A DNA stretch of 43,797 bases, from assembly GCA_017934625.1 (NCBI GenBank), contig JAGBJE010000116.1:1-43797 (forward strand), written 5' to 3'. A model generated the notes under the pieces. The model saw only the letters and a list, made by a program, of their open reading frames with translations. It was not told the origin of the DNA and did no database searches. The DNA comes from Pseudobutyrivibrio sp. (GTDB lineage Bacteria; Bacillota; Clostridia; Lachnospirales; Lachnospiraceae). Position 1 is the first letter of the stretch. Each line of letters begins with the position of its first letter. A program made the translations under genes and the position numbers. Shown here piece by piece: positions 7,292 through 16,459 of this stretch.

Positions 7292-9982
7292 TTATCCTAA
7301 TAACACAAGAATATTATTGTTATTTTCAAGCCTCTCAATAATATCTCTGTTAATTATTAGCTGTGAATCTTTAACAGGTAGCTCATTTTCATTTAAATGA
7401 GCTGCCTTTATTTTATATTCTCCAAAGTCCTTACCCTCTGGATTTTGGATTGTAATATCAAATCTCTTGTCTGCAAAATTAAGCGAAATAGCTGCAGCAT
7501 GATTAGCATCAAACTGTTCCTTCAGTAAAGCTGGAGCAATCTGAAGATTGCCACCATTTCCTCTTATTCCAAACACCTCTGTTATCATAGTAAGCAGATA
7601 CCACGAAGCAGCCCCTGTAAGATATGGATATTTGCCTCTTCCATCTGCTGCAAAATATTCAGGAATGCCTGGATATATATGGCTCACCTTAAAATTCATT
7701 GAAGCATCAAAAAGTGCCTTTAGGGATTTGTTACCCTCCTTGGCAAAGCCTCTTTGATACAAAGCATTTGCATACATTACAGACATGTGTGAGAAAACCG
7801 CTCCATTTTCCTTTTCCCCGTACGCAAATCCAAACATTCTTCCAAGGTCAGATTTTACTTCTCCAAAATCTGTATTTAATCTGTATCCACCAATCTCACC
7901 TTTATATAAGTATCTATCTGCAGCCCTTGTAATCTGCCTAATCTGGTCTTCATTTGCAACATTTCCCATTATTGCAAACACCTGACCTGTAAGCATCATG
8001 CGAGTCTTTTCATCTGCCTTATCAAAGAACTCTACCTGTCTTTTACTGTTATCATAGTAGCTGTTGAACCAGCCCTCATTTTCATGACCAGCAATCCATT
8101 CCTTTGAATTAAGCTCAGCTGAAAAATCATCAGCCATTTCTCGCAAAGTATCTACAAGACTTGTAGCTGTTACCATGCTCTGTTTTCCAGTAATGTCACC
8201 CTCAACAAGCTTCATATAGCTTGCGAGTATTTCTTTTTTGCTGGCAACCCTTTTATCACTTCGTATATACGAATTAATAAGAGTAACCAATTCCTCTGCA
8301 ACTGCAATTGTATCAATACTTTTCTTTTTGGAATAATCCTCTATAAGTTTAGCAAGCTCCCTAAGATTTCCTGCGTATGCATAAGAGAATGCTACAGATT
8401 CTCCATTTGCCTCTGCCATATCAAGAGCATCATTCCAGTCAGCCCCACGAAGTCTAAGTGCACCATGCTCTCCCACTTCATAGAAGGCAGCCAGATTTTG
8501 AATCAAAAGATGCTCGATTATGGAACCAAAATACACTTTACCATCCGATGTAAGCTGCTTATTTGCAGCATTTTCGTACTTTTTATCTACAATAGCTCCC
8601 CTGTGAACAATTGCATCCTTAAAATATGGAACCTGTTCCTTTAAAATATCATAGTCTCCAGACTGATTGATGTATAAAAGAAGTGTCTTTAGTGGCCAAT
8701 ATGCATGGTCCATCCAAACTCTGGCTATACCATTTCTATCTGCTATAAAATTACCAAGACCATCTCCTATAATAGTTGCATTACTTCCATCCATTCTAAC
8801 GCCACCAAAATTGGCAACTATCATTTTTCTAACATCCTTTGGCTCCATGAAAAGAAGTGATAAGCAATCCTGCCACAAATCTCTCCAGCCACGGCCACCT
8901 CTGCCATAATCATGATATGGAAGGAATGAACAGCCGTAGACTCTTCTAAGGAATGGCTGAAAGGCTACCCACTGCATGTATTTGTCAAAATCAGCATTTC
9001 CTGTTTTAAAGCCGACATTTACCTTTTTGAGCCAGTAATCCTTTGTAGCTTCAAGTTCACTAGCTACAGCTTCCTTAGTGTTAAATCTCTTTAGGACAGC
9101 ATCAATTATAGCTGTATCCTCTGTCACTCCAAGGATTATCGTATATACGATAGTTTTTCCTGGTTCCAAAGTGATTGTAGAAAATCTAAGGCCACCTACA
9201 GCTTCTTTTCCTGCCTCATGGTACCCTTCGCCTACGCCACTTTCCTGGCGATAAACACTTCTTGGCTTGGCAAAGCTACCGCCCTCACCAATATAGCTTT
9301 CCACCGTAGGGAAAAAGCCCTCTGGTGCATTCCCCTTTTCATCCATTCCAACCACATAATAGGTCTTTTTATTCATACGATGTCCCTTTTCATCAAAGGA
9401 CATTGTTGGTGTAACAAGCACGCCGGATTTTGTTGTTTCAATCCTGTGCAGCATAGATGTTACGTTTCTATGATCTCTAAGATTATCCGCAGACCTGCCA
9501 TAGATAGGAATAGCTGCAATAGGTGTTATTGTCTTTGCAGTCTCATCCTGATTCTTTATTTCTACAGACATAATCTCAACATTTTCGTCTACAGGAATAA
9601 ACGAAGTTATCTTAGCGCCAATCTTGTATTCATGGCTAAATCTGCTAGCCGTGTGCCACATAAAGCCTGCCGACACACTGCTTTCATCCTGACTAAGAGT
9701 GAACTTTTTACTTTCCTGCTCGGCAGAATTTCCAACTGCAGACCACACCTTACAGTTGTCCATATAAAGCCAGAAATTTCTACCATTCTTATTGTTGTGT
9801 AGGTTTTCAACGCTGACAGGCTCCAACAAAAATGTTTCTTGGTCAACCATTGCATCACCTGAAAGATTTGGTGAAACAGATGCCTTTAATCCCTTCTCTC
9901 CTGCTATAGGAAAATATAAATAGCTGGTATCCTCAGCCTTTGGTACTTTGAAGCTTCCATTTTTATCAATAAACTCTATCAA
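7292..9982 (-). CDS. GH94-family glycoside phosphorylase (probable beta-1,3-oligoglucan/laminaribiose type)
   Basis: An 896-residue cytoplasmic enzyme expected to split beta-glucosides with phosphate, giving alpha-glucose-1-phosphate. It shows family signatures YHDYGRGGRGWRDLWQD (about residue 356), AYWPLKTLLLYI (about 427) and the catalytic-acid region RGADWNDALD with Asp 515/518. It lacks a signal peptide. It is somewhat longer than cellobiose phosphorylases (about 810). Its position as third gene after a laminarinase-type GH16 and a GH3 suggests laminaribiose or short beta-1,3-glucans, although cellobiose or cellodextrin cannot be excluded. It starts at TTG (9980-9982), with AAAGGAG in front and 12 bases after the GH3 stop. 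Two TCGTATATACGA palindromes lie within it. Confidence 0.8.
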   Translation of the reverse strand: MIEFIDKNGSFKVPKAEDTSYLYFPIAGEKGLKASVSPNLSGDAMVDQETFLLEPVSVENLHNNKNGRNFWLYMDNCKVWSAVGNSAEQESKKFTLSQDESSVSAGFMWHTASRFSHEYKIGAKITSFIPVDENVEIMSVEIKNQDETAKTITPIAAIPIYGRSADNLRDHRNVTSMLHRIETTKSGVLVTPTMSFDEKGHRMNKKTYYVVGMDEKGNAPEGFFPTVESYIGEGGSFAKPRSVYRQESGVGEGYHEAGKEAVGGLRFSTITLEPGKTIVYTIILGVTEDTAIIDAVLKRFNTKEAVASELEATKDYWLKKVNVGFKTGNADFDKYMQWVAFQPFLRRVYGCSFLPYHDYGRGGRGWRDLWQDCLSLLFMEPKDVRKMIVANFGGVRMDGSNATIIGDGLGNFIADRNGIARVWMDHAYWPLKTLLLYINQSGDYDILKEQVPYFKDAIVHRGAIVDKKYENAANKQLTSDGKVYFGSIIEHLLIQNLAAFYEVGEHGALRLRGADWNDALDMAEANGESVAFSYAYAGNLRELAKLIEDYSKKKSIDTIAVAEELVTLINSYIRSDKRVASKKEILASYMKLVEGDITGKQSMVTATSLVDTLREMADDFSAELNSKEWIAGHENEGWFNSYYDNSKRQVEFFDKADEKTRMMLTGQVFAIMGNVANEDQIRQITRAADRYLYKGEIGGYRLNTDFGEVKSDLGRMFGFAYGEKENGAVFSHMSVMYANALYQRGFAKEGNKSLKALFDASMNFKVSHIYPGIPEYFAADGRGKYPYLTGAASWYLLTMITEVFGIRGNGGNLQIAPALLKEQFDANHAAAISLNFADKRFDITIQNPEGKDFGEYKIKAAHLNENELPVKDSQLIINRDIIERLENNNNILVLLG
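8271..8282. repeat. palindrome TCGTATATACGA, copy 2
   Basis: Inside the GH94 gene, read on the minus strand as N-S-Y-I-R-S. Confidence 0.7.
9139..9150. repeat. palindrome TCGTATATACGA, copy 3
   Basis: Inside the GH94 gene, read as I-V-Y-T-I, a different reading frame from copy 2. Confidence 0.7.
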
Positions 9983-9994
9983 CGCTGTTCTCCT

Positions 9995-12799
9995 TTATTC
10001 ACCCATCCTTGCAAACATTAATCTGATTTCTTCTTCCTTGGATTTTGCAAGGGAGATTTTTATATCCTCTATTTCCATTCCATCCTGTGCGAAATACATT
10101 CTAAGGAAGAAGGTCATTGCACAGTTTTCAAACATCACCTCAACATCCTGCCAATCTCTATCTGCACCTGTTAAGGTTACCATCTTTACCAATTCCTTAT
10201 CCTTAAAGATACTAAGAGGAATCTGAGCCAAATCGCTTGTGGCCTTTGAGCGCACACGCATTGTCAGCTTGTAATCGCCTCTTTCCTTAAAGGATACTGA
10301 AACAATATTATTACTATTTCTTGCTGTTTCGATTAATCCGGCATCAATAGCTTGAATACCTGTTTCATCAATTCTGCAATCTATTATCTTATCAATATCA
10401 AGCTCGTCATCATCAGCCTCATTTGAAAGGGCGATATCAAGCTCGTTATTTCTTTCAATAAATCTTAAAAATGTAGGTGTACCCATTACGTACTTACAAA
10501 TGTTCTTGGCACATCTTTGAAGCTCTGCTCTATCTAAAGTGCCATCTAAGAGTGCTTTTTCAAGGTTGTCCTTGTTGGTGTTATCTATAGCACTTTGAGT
10601 TACCATATACAAATCATTCTGAGCTCTTACAATAGATGCCATATCTGATGAATCACCTGAAGTGGCCTTTCCGCCCTTTGCCCACCAGTCAGTCATTACG
10701 ATTCCTTCAAATCCCCATTCCTCTCTAAGGATTTTTGTAACCAAATCGTAGCTTGATGATGTGTAATAGCCATTGATTGACCCATAAGTAGTCATTACAG
10801 CTGAAGCACCTGCCTCCTTAACTGCAATCTCAAAGCCTTTAAGATAAATCTCTCGAATAGCACGTTCACTTGCCACATGCTCTACAGAATGTCTATAAGC
10901 CTCCTGAGTATTCATGGCGAAATGCTTGATTGTTCCAGTCACGCCATATTTATGCATACCCTTAAGCTGTGCTGCAGCATTTTTTCCTGTAACTAGTGGA
11001 TCCTCACTAAAATACTCAAAGTTACGTCCGTTAAGTGGATTTCTGTGAAGATTCATTCCCGGTCCAAGAAGAATATCAATCTTGTTTTTACGAAGCTCCA
11101 AGCCCTCATAATTGTACAGCTCCTCTGTTAAATCCAGATTCCACATGCATGCAAGAAGAGTGCCATTTGGCATTGCAAAAGCCTTCTTGCCAGAGTCCAT
11201 TCTGATTCCAGAAGGACCATCTGTACAACAGCATGTAGGAATACCCTTTTCTACAAGAGATTCTGTTACACCACCAAAGGCGCCGCCGCAGCCTGGTGTT
11301 ACCTTAGGCGAGCTCATGCCCTCGCCTCTTACAATTGCGCAGAGCTCCTCATCACTTAACTGTGCCACAAACTCGTCCAATGTGCATTTTTCATCCAAAA
11401 CATCCACAAGCTTGTAGGTTGTATTCGACTTAGCTAAAGGGGTTTGTAAATTAGCTAGTCTTGCCTCCTGCCAATTAACTGTAGCGTTTGGAACATCCTC
11501 GTAGGATATGGCAAATCCATCATCCCTGGATTCCGGCTTAATGCGGGTGAAATCAATGGTCGGTGCCAAAGCCTCAGAGAGCTGCTCAACAACCTTTGTT
11601 TTGCCCACATTATAAGTGCCAACTCGTGTGAGATTTCTTACACTATCACCTACATAGAAAATATAGGTTCCTTCCTCTAACACATATGCGCTTTTAAATC
11701 CAGTAACACCGCTATCGTCGTAGCTTGCCATTTGATAATTCGTAAATACGATATCAAGAGTTTCACTTTCGTCTGCCTTAAGCTCTTTTGTCTTCGCGAA
11801 TCCTACAAGCTCTAACACTGGCTTCCCAAGCTTTCCCTGTGGCTTTGCCACATAAGCCTGCACCACCTGCTTACCCTTGTAATCTCCAATATTTGTAACA
11901 GTAACGGAAACTGTAACCTTACCGGCCTCCACATCAAATCCATTTGATATGATGTCAAAGTATGTGTAGGAAAGACCAAAGCCAAATGGATACAACACCC
12001 TATCCTTTGCGAAGGTCTCAAAATATCTATAGCCTACATATATATCCTCCTGCTGGATATTGCGCTTGTTGCTTCCGAAGTTTTTGGTAGATGGGTAATC
12101 TTCGATATCATAAGCAATAGTATCTGTCAGCTTTCCGGAAGGAGAAACTACACCTTTTAGCACATCGATTACACCATTTCCACCTTCCTGACCACCCTGC
12201 CAGATATATGCCACTGCAGCTGGATTATATTTTTCAACCCACTTCATATCGATGATATTTCCAACATTAAGTAAAACGATTGTTTTATCAAATGCCTTAG
12301 TTACATTTTCCAGCATCTGCTCTTCATCATCTGTAAGTAAGTAGCTACCTTTAGCATTGCTGTTATCCTGATCCTCACCAGCTGTACGGCCAATCAAGAC
12401 AACAGCAACATCTGATTCTTTACTTGTACTATCAGCCAATTCCTTAGTGATTGGCATTTCTTTTTGGAACCATGGTTCTGCAGCCCAGCCTGCTCCTGCA
12501 TCAAAAGGATTGTCCTTTATCCAATTCTCATAGGTAGCGCGAAGTTCTTTATTTAGCTGGAAATATTCATCCTTTATGATGGCCTCGTACAAGCCGATTA
12601 CGTAGCTTGTATTTACCATTCCGCCAGAGCCTGTACCACTTTTATAGTAGTTAAACTGACTTCTACCAAACAAAGCTATCTTCGAACCCTTAGCCAGTGG
12701 AAGCACCTTGTTTTCATTTTTAAGTAATACAACTCCCTCTGCGACAGCTTCTCTTGCTACTTTTGCAAACTGTTCTGTGTCAAAAATCTTGTCTGCCAT
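9995..12799 (-). CDS. GH3 beta-glucosidase with reversed domain order
   Basis: A 934-residue intracellular exo-beta-glucosidase. The usual order is inverted. The GH3 C-terminal alpha/beta sandwich comes first (about 1-260, starting VAEGVVLLKNENKVLPLA, with the likely acid/base Glu142 in GEDQDN). A fibronectin-III-like domain follows (about 285-400), and then the TIM barrel (about 470-790). The barrel holds KHFAMN (625-630) and the nucleophile Asp704 in GIVMTDWW. Residues 820-934 form an extra beta-rich, CBM-like tail. This permuted architecture is known from Butyrivibrio fibrisolvens and Ruminococcus albus beta-glucosidases. There is no signal peptide. It is the middle gene of the GH16-GH3-GH94 operon. 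Confidence 0.9.
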   Translation of the reverse strand: MADKIFDTEQFAKVAREAVAEGVVLLKNENKVLPLAKGSKIALFGRSQFNYYKSGTGSGGMVNTSYVIGLYEAIIKDEYFQLNKELRATYENWIKDNPFDAGAGWAAEPWFQKEMPITKELADSTSKESDVAVVLIGRTAGEDQDNSNAKGSYLLTDDEEQMLENVTKAFDKTIVLLNVGNIIDMKWVEKYNPAAVAYIWQGGQEGGNGVIDVLKGVVSPSGKLTDTIAYDIEDYPSTKNFGSNKRNIQQEDIYVGYRYFETFAKDRVLYPFGFGLSYTYFDIISNGFDVEAGKVTVSVTVTNIGDYKGKQVVQAYVAKPQGKLGKPVLELVGFAKTKELKADESETLDIVFTNYQMASYDDSGVTGFKSAYVLEEGTYIFYVGDSVRNLTRVGTYNVGKTKVVEQLSEALAPTIDFTRIKPESRDDGFAISYEDVPNATVNWQEARLANLQTPLAKSNTTYKLVDVLDEKCTLDEFVAQLSDEELCAIVRGEGMSSPKVTPGCGGAFGGVTESLVEKGIPTCCCTDGPSGIRMDSGKKAFAMPNGTLLACMWNLDLTEELYNYEGLELRKNKIDILLGPGMNLHRNPLNGRNFEYFSEDPLVTGKNAAAQLKGMHKYGVTGTIKHFAMNTQEAYRHSVEHVASERAIREIYLKGFEIAVKEAGASAVMTTYGSINGYYTSSSYDLVTKILREEWGFEGIVMTDWWAKGGKATSGDSSDMASIVRAQNDLYMVTQSAIDNTNKDNLEKALLDGTLDRAELQRCAKNICKYVMGTPTFLRFIERNNELDIALSNEADDDELDIDKIIDCRIDETGIQAIDAGLIETARNSNNIVSVSFKERGDYKLTMRVRSKATSDLAQIPLSIFKDKELVKMVTLTGADRDWQDVEVMFENCAMTFFLRMYFAQDGMEIEDIKISLAKSKEEEIRLMFARMGE
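11740..11751. repeat. palindrome variant TCGTAAATACGA, copy 4
   Basis: Inside the GH3 gene, read on the minus strand as I-V-F-T-N. Confidence 0.65.
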
Positions 12800-12828
12800 A
12801 ATCCCTTAATTCCTTTTTTTCTAAATTG

Positions 12829-15800
12829 TTAGCTAAAAAGCGATTTGAAGAAGTTTAGTATAGCCATAAAGAAGTTTAGAATTGCCCCGAAAAAGCCTAC
12901 ATGCTCCTCAGCAGCTGCCTTTGCAGTCTCTGGCTCTTCTATTGTTTCTTCTGATGATTTAACATCTGCTTTTTCTTCCTCTGGCTGCTCTATTGTATCT
13001 TTTGTTTCTTCTGTCTGCTCTACCTCTGTCTTAGAGCTTTCCTCTCGCTTTTCCTCTGCCTTCTTATTTGACTGACTCTTACCTGAAGCCTTGGCATTAT
13101 CTGCCTTCTTTGACTCATCATTATTATATACAATGCCAGTATTACCTGCCATTGGTACTTTCTCATCAGCAATCTTTGCAGGTGCCTGTGCCACTGATGT
13201 GCCATTGCTTACCGATGTACTTCCTGAATATGCCTGACCACTTGGCTGTACTGGATTCTCAGGCTGTGCTGGCTTCTCAGACTCTGCTGGCTTTTCTGGC
13301 TCTGCTGGTTTTTCAGGTTGTACTGGCTTTTCTGGCTCTACTGGTTTTTCTGGCTCTGCTGGCTTTTCTGGCTCTGCTGGCTTTTCTGGCTCTACTTCCT
13401 TTTCGTCAGTAAGCTCGATTAGGCTGATGTCATCAATGTAAACATCATGCTTTTCAGTTATTCTGATTCCATCAACAGAACCCATTGTAATGTTGAATCT
13501 TGTGTTAGGATCTGTCTCACTTTCCATTACAAAATCAGTTGTAAATGTCTTCCATTCATTTCCAATTTCTACAGAGCCTGTGCCACTGTAGTTAGTCCAG
13601 TTTCCTTCGAATTCCTGTAATGAATATTTGATTACTCTATCAATAGAAGACTTTGCCTTAAAGGACACTCTATATTTCTTGCCCTTTTCAAGCTTGATTC
13701 CATCCTGGTTAAGCTGAATGTACCAGCAGTTATCATCTGTATCTGCAACTGTATCGTCGATTGTGATAGCAAATGCATTGTCATTTCCATTCATGTTATC
13801 AATGACATAATTAGCCTTTACACTGTCATAGATATATGGTGAAAATCCTGCAAGGCCAGCATTGAATGAACCATTCTTAAGTAGTGCAGCCTCCGCCAAA
13901 AATACATTATCAATGTAATACTCACCTGGCTTCGTAAATACGAATTCAATGTTAGAAGCCTTACGGTCAAGATTCTTATCTACAACAAACTTATGAGAGA
14001 AATTACTATTCTCATTAGCAAGCTGTGGCGCGTATGTCTTACCAGCCACATTTACTGTAAGCCCATCCTTCACATCTGCATATCCGTTGAAGCTAAGCTC
14101 GTACTGACCTGCCATAAGAGGAGATAACTCACTCTGTGACACCTTCACTGGATTAGCCTTAGATGTGCCCTTAGGAGCAACTACCTTAAGAAGCCTAGAA
14201 TTGCGCTTGTTAGTAACACTAACTGCCTCTTGATTATTGATATCCCAATAGCCCAATCGATTTTCACCTTGATCAAAACCTCCATTGTAAATGTAATTAC
14301 CATCAGGACGAATTGTCTTTGCATCGTCTTCCACTATTTCATCACCTGACTTGTGAGTCAGCTTAACATTTGATATGGTCACCGGACTTACTGAGTTCTG
14401 CTTACCAAGGTTAAACTCCAGTGAACCATTAGCATCTGTCTTTTCATTCATTGTGAATGTGTAGGTATATGACTGCTTCTTTGTGGTAACTGGCACTGAG
14501 GTATCTGGCATGTATCTCATCCAGCCTCTATCTGGACCTTCCGCATCGATAATGATATCTCTGTCTTCCTCTGCCACAGCATCAAATGTAAGCTCATACT
14601 CGTAGCCCTTATACATTGGAATGTTCTGTTGCTTCAGCTGAACACTGTGTGGCTGTGAGCCTACAGCAGATGGACTAATCTTTATTGCATTATTCTTAAC
14701 TGTATATTTTGTATCCTTAGCATCGCTTTCTAAGTGAAGCTTCCAGTTGTCATCACTGGCATCCTCTGCTCCATCTATTGCAATGTCCTTTGCAAAGTCA
14801 CCGTTAATCACATAGTTACCAGCTTCATCTGGCTCTCTAAACTTTACAGGCTCTTTTTCCGGGCGCTTAGCAGCGGCCTCTTCCTTTTCATATTCCTCAG
14901 CAGATTTCTGATATACACGCACATAATCAACAGCATAGCTATCATCATTCATGTGCTCATAAACGCTGTCATCTGGATAACCTACCCAGCTGCCACCTAC
15001 AGCAAGATTAAGTATGATGTAAAAATCCTGGTCAAATGGTGCAGGATATGTTACCTGATTATTATCGTCACTTCCTGTATACCAATCATTGGTGCTATAT
15101 ACCTTTTCATCATCTACATACCATGTAATGAGGCCAGGCTCCCAGTCCACGCGGTATGTGTGATAATCATCTGCAAAGCTTCCATCATTAAGGACCTTGC
15201 TGCCCTGATTTTCCTTGTGACCACTGCCTGCGCTGTAGCCGTAATGAATGGTATGATAGGATTTTGAAACATCCTGCCCCATGACCTCCATAATATCTAT
15301 CTCACCGCACTTAGGCCACTGACCATAAAGGCCCTCATCTGTTGCCATCAGCCAAAATGCTGGTAAGTATCCCTTGCCCTCAGGTACCTTTGCTCTTGCT
15401 TCAAATCGTCCGTAGGTAAAATCGTGAAGGCCTTGAGTGGTAATTCTGCCTGATGTGATTTCACGCTTTGATGAGCCAGCGCCTGCTGCACCACCCATAG
15501 CTGACTTTTCAATAGTAGCCTTTGTGCCTGCATACCAATCATATCCGTTATCAGGGTCCAGCAAGCTAACCTCTACCATTCTATCTGCATCTGCTACAGC
15601 ATCCATGGAAAACCTGTAGGTGTGCCCCTGTTCAAGCTTAAGGCCACTTTGCTGCAGCTGATAATTCCAGTTAGCATCACCAGATTTTTCAATATCAAGT
15701 AATACGCTGCCATCTTCATATTTGTAAGAGCCTTCTGCAGGTGATGTGATTCCGCAATACCAATCATCTCCATTTGAAAAGCTGCCGTTTCTAACAAGCT

Positions 15801-16320
15801 CACTATCATCTGCTGTATCAACTAATGAGATATTAGAAAGCTTTACCTTTGCCTTTGCATTTCCTGCATCCGAATCATCAATCTTTCCAAAATTAACCTG
15901 TAGTGCAATACTCTCGGATGTTTTCTTGTCATCTCCTACTGTAAACTCAAAGCTTACATGAGTTATCTTTTCTTCCTCAGGTTCACTTGATTCGCCATCC
16001 TTGACTTCTTCCACATGAGGCTTGATATACATTTTGCCATCCTTAACCTCAATGTTTCCTTCGCCGATGCCTGTGTATCTTTGCAGCTCCGAATTTACCC
16101 AGCCTGGCTCATGCTTTTCCACATTCCAATCATTTAGATTAAGGCTGTCTCCATCAAATTCATCGTTCCATTTAAGCTCATAGCCTTCATCTAAATACTT
16201 GTCCTTAACATCATCCTTAGCAGTAGTCTTAGCTTCCACCGGCAAGGCTGTAAGGACCATCATGCCAGCCATCCCCAAGGCCAGCGCATGCACTATTTTC
16301 CCATTTCTCATTACATCCAT
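12829..16320 (-). CDS. secreted multimodular GH16 endo-beta-1,3(4)-glucanase with CBM4/9-like modules
   Basis: A 1163-residue secreted enzyme that should cut beta-1,3- or mixed-linkage glucan. The signal peptide spans about residues 1-30 (cut near VEAKT). The GH16 domain runs about 45-472 with catalytic GEIDIMEVMG: nucleophile Glu340, Asp342 and acid/base Glu345. It is interrupted at about 103-275 by a carbohydrate-binding-like segment. Three more CBM4/9-like modules follow (about 500-656, 674-810 and 812-972). Then come a Pro-Glu-Lys-Pro repeat linker (977-1026), an acidic low-complexity stretch and a hydrophobic tail (1141-1163). There is no LPXTG motif. It is first gene of the glucan operon; GH3 starts 29 bases downstream. 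Confidence 0.9.
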   Translation of the reverse strand: MDVMRNGKIVHALALGMAGMMVLTALPVEAKTTAKDDVKDKYLDEGYELKWNDEFDGDSLNLNDWNVEKHEPGWVNSELQRYTGIGEGNIEVKDGKMYIKPHVEEVKDGESSEPEEEKITHVSFEFTVGDDKKTSESIALQVNFGKIDDSDAGNAKAKVKLSNISLVDTADDSELVRNGSFSNGDDWYCGITSPAEGSYKYEDGSVLLDIEKSGDANWNYQLQQSGLKLEQGHTYRFSMDAVADADRMVEVSLLDPDNGYDWYAGTKATIEKSAMGGAAGAGSSKREITSGRITTQGLHDFTYGRFEARAKVPEGKGYLPAFWLMATDEGLYGQWPKCGEIDIMEVMGQDVSKSYHTIHYGYSAGSGHKENQGSKVLNDGSFADDYHTYRVDWEPGLITWYVDDEKVYSTNDWYTGSDDNNQVTYPAPFDQDFYIILNLAVGGSWVGYPDDSVYEHMNDDSYAVDYVRVYQKSAEEYEKEEAAAKRPEKEPVKFREPDEAGNYVINGDFAKDIAIDGAEDASDDNWKLHLESDAKDTKYTVKNNAIKISPSAVGSQPHSVQLKQQNIPMYKGYEYELTFDAVAEEDRDIIIDAEGPDRGWMRYMPDTSVPVTTKKQSYTYTFTMNEKTDANGSLEFNLGKQNSVSPVTISNVKLTHKSGDEIVEDDAKTIRPDGNYIYNGGFDQGENRLGYWDINNQEAVSVTNKRNSRLLKVVAPKGTSKANPVKVSQSELSPLMAGQYELSFNGYADVKDGLTVNVAGKTYAPQLANENSNFSHKFVVDKNLDRKASNIEFVFTKPGEYYIDNVFLAEAALLKNGSFNAGLAGFSPYIYDSVKANYVIDNMNGNDNAFAITIDDTVADTDDNCWYIQLNQDGIKLEKGKKYRVSFKAKSSIDRVIKYSLQEFEGNWTNYSGTGSVEIGNEWKTFTTDFVMESETDPNTRFNITMGSVDGIRITEKHDVYIDDISLIELTDEKEVEPEKPAEPEKPAEPEKPVEPEKPVQPEKPAEPEKPAESEKPAQPENPVQPSGQAYSGSTSVSNGTSVAQAPAKIADEKVPMAGNTGIVYNNDESKKADNAKASGKSQSNKKAEEKREESSKTEVEQTEETKDTIEQPEEEKADVKSSEETIEEPETAKAAAEEHVGFFGAILNFFMAILNFFKSLFS
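13932..13943. repeat. palindrome variant TCGTAAATACGA, copy 5
   Basis: Inside the third CBM-like module of the GH16 gene, read as F-V-F-T-K. Confidence 0.65.
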
Positions 16321-16372
16321 TCTCCTTTCATTTCCTAAATGTTGGGATAATGATATGAAAAATCGAAAAATC

Positions 16373-16402
16373 TTTATATCGAATCTATACTTTTTTTATC
16401 AA
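16373..16402 (-). promoter_or_regulatory. probable promoter of the GH16-GH3-GH94 operon
   Basis: Minus strand: -35 TTGATA (16397-16402) and -10 TATAAA (16373-16378) are 18 bases apart, about 50 bases before the GH16 ATG. No other good box pair lies in this gap. Confidence 0.4.
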
Positions 16403-16416
16403 ATTCATTCATAAAA

Positions 16417-16443
16417 AACGCCAGCCCTTTTCAGGCTGACGTT
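16417..16443 (-). terminator. terminator of the chemoreceptor gene
   Basis: On the minus strand AACGTCAGCC and GGCTGGCGTT pair (one G-U) around a short loop. A run of T follows (A-run 16413-16418 on the plus strand), just after the chemoreceptor stop. Confidence 0.75.
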
Positions 16444-16459
16444 TTGATGTGTCATTATT

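Noticed and set aside
9218-9802. 194-residue plus-strand ORF opposite the GH94 gene
   Set aside because: It is a shadow of a clearly coding frame with conserved GH94 motifs; no homology pattern or start signal.
13068-13412. Leu/Ala-rich repetitive plus-strand ORF
   Set aside because: It is the antisense reading of the Pro-Glu-Lys-Pro repeat linker of GH16, not a separate gene.
15124-15131. TGTAATGA inside the GH16 gene (also near 13615) as LytTR sites
   Set aside because: Both are within coding sequence, far from the island, and without a partner repeat 21 bases away.
14734-15267. 177-residue plus-strand ORF opposite the GH16 gene
   Set aside because: It lies wholly antisense to the GH16 catalytic and CBM coding region, has no ribosome site, and its hydrophobic composition is a by-product of the opposite frame.
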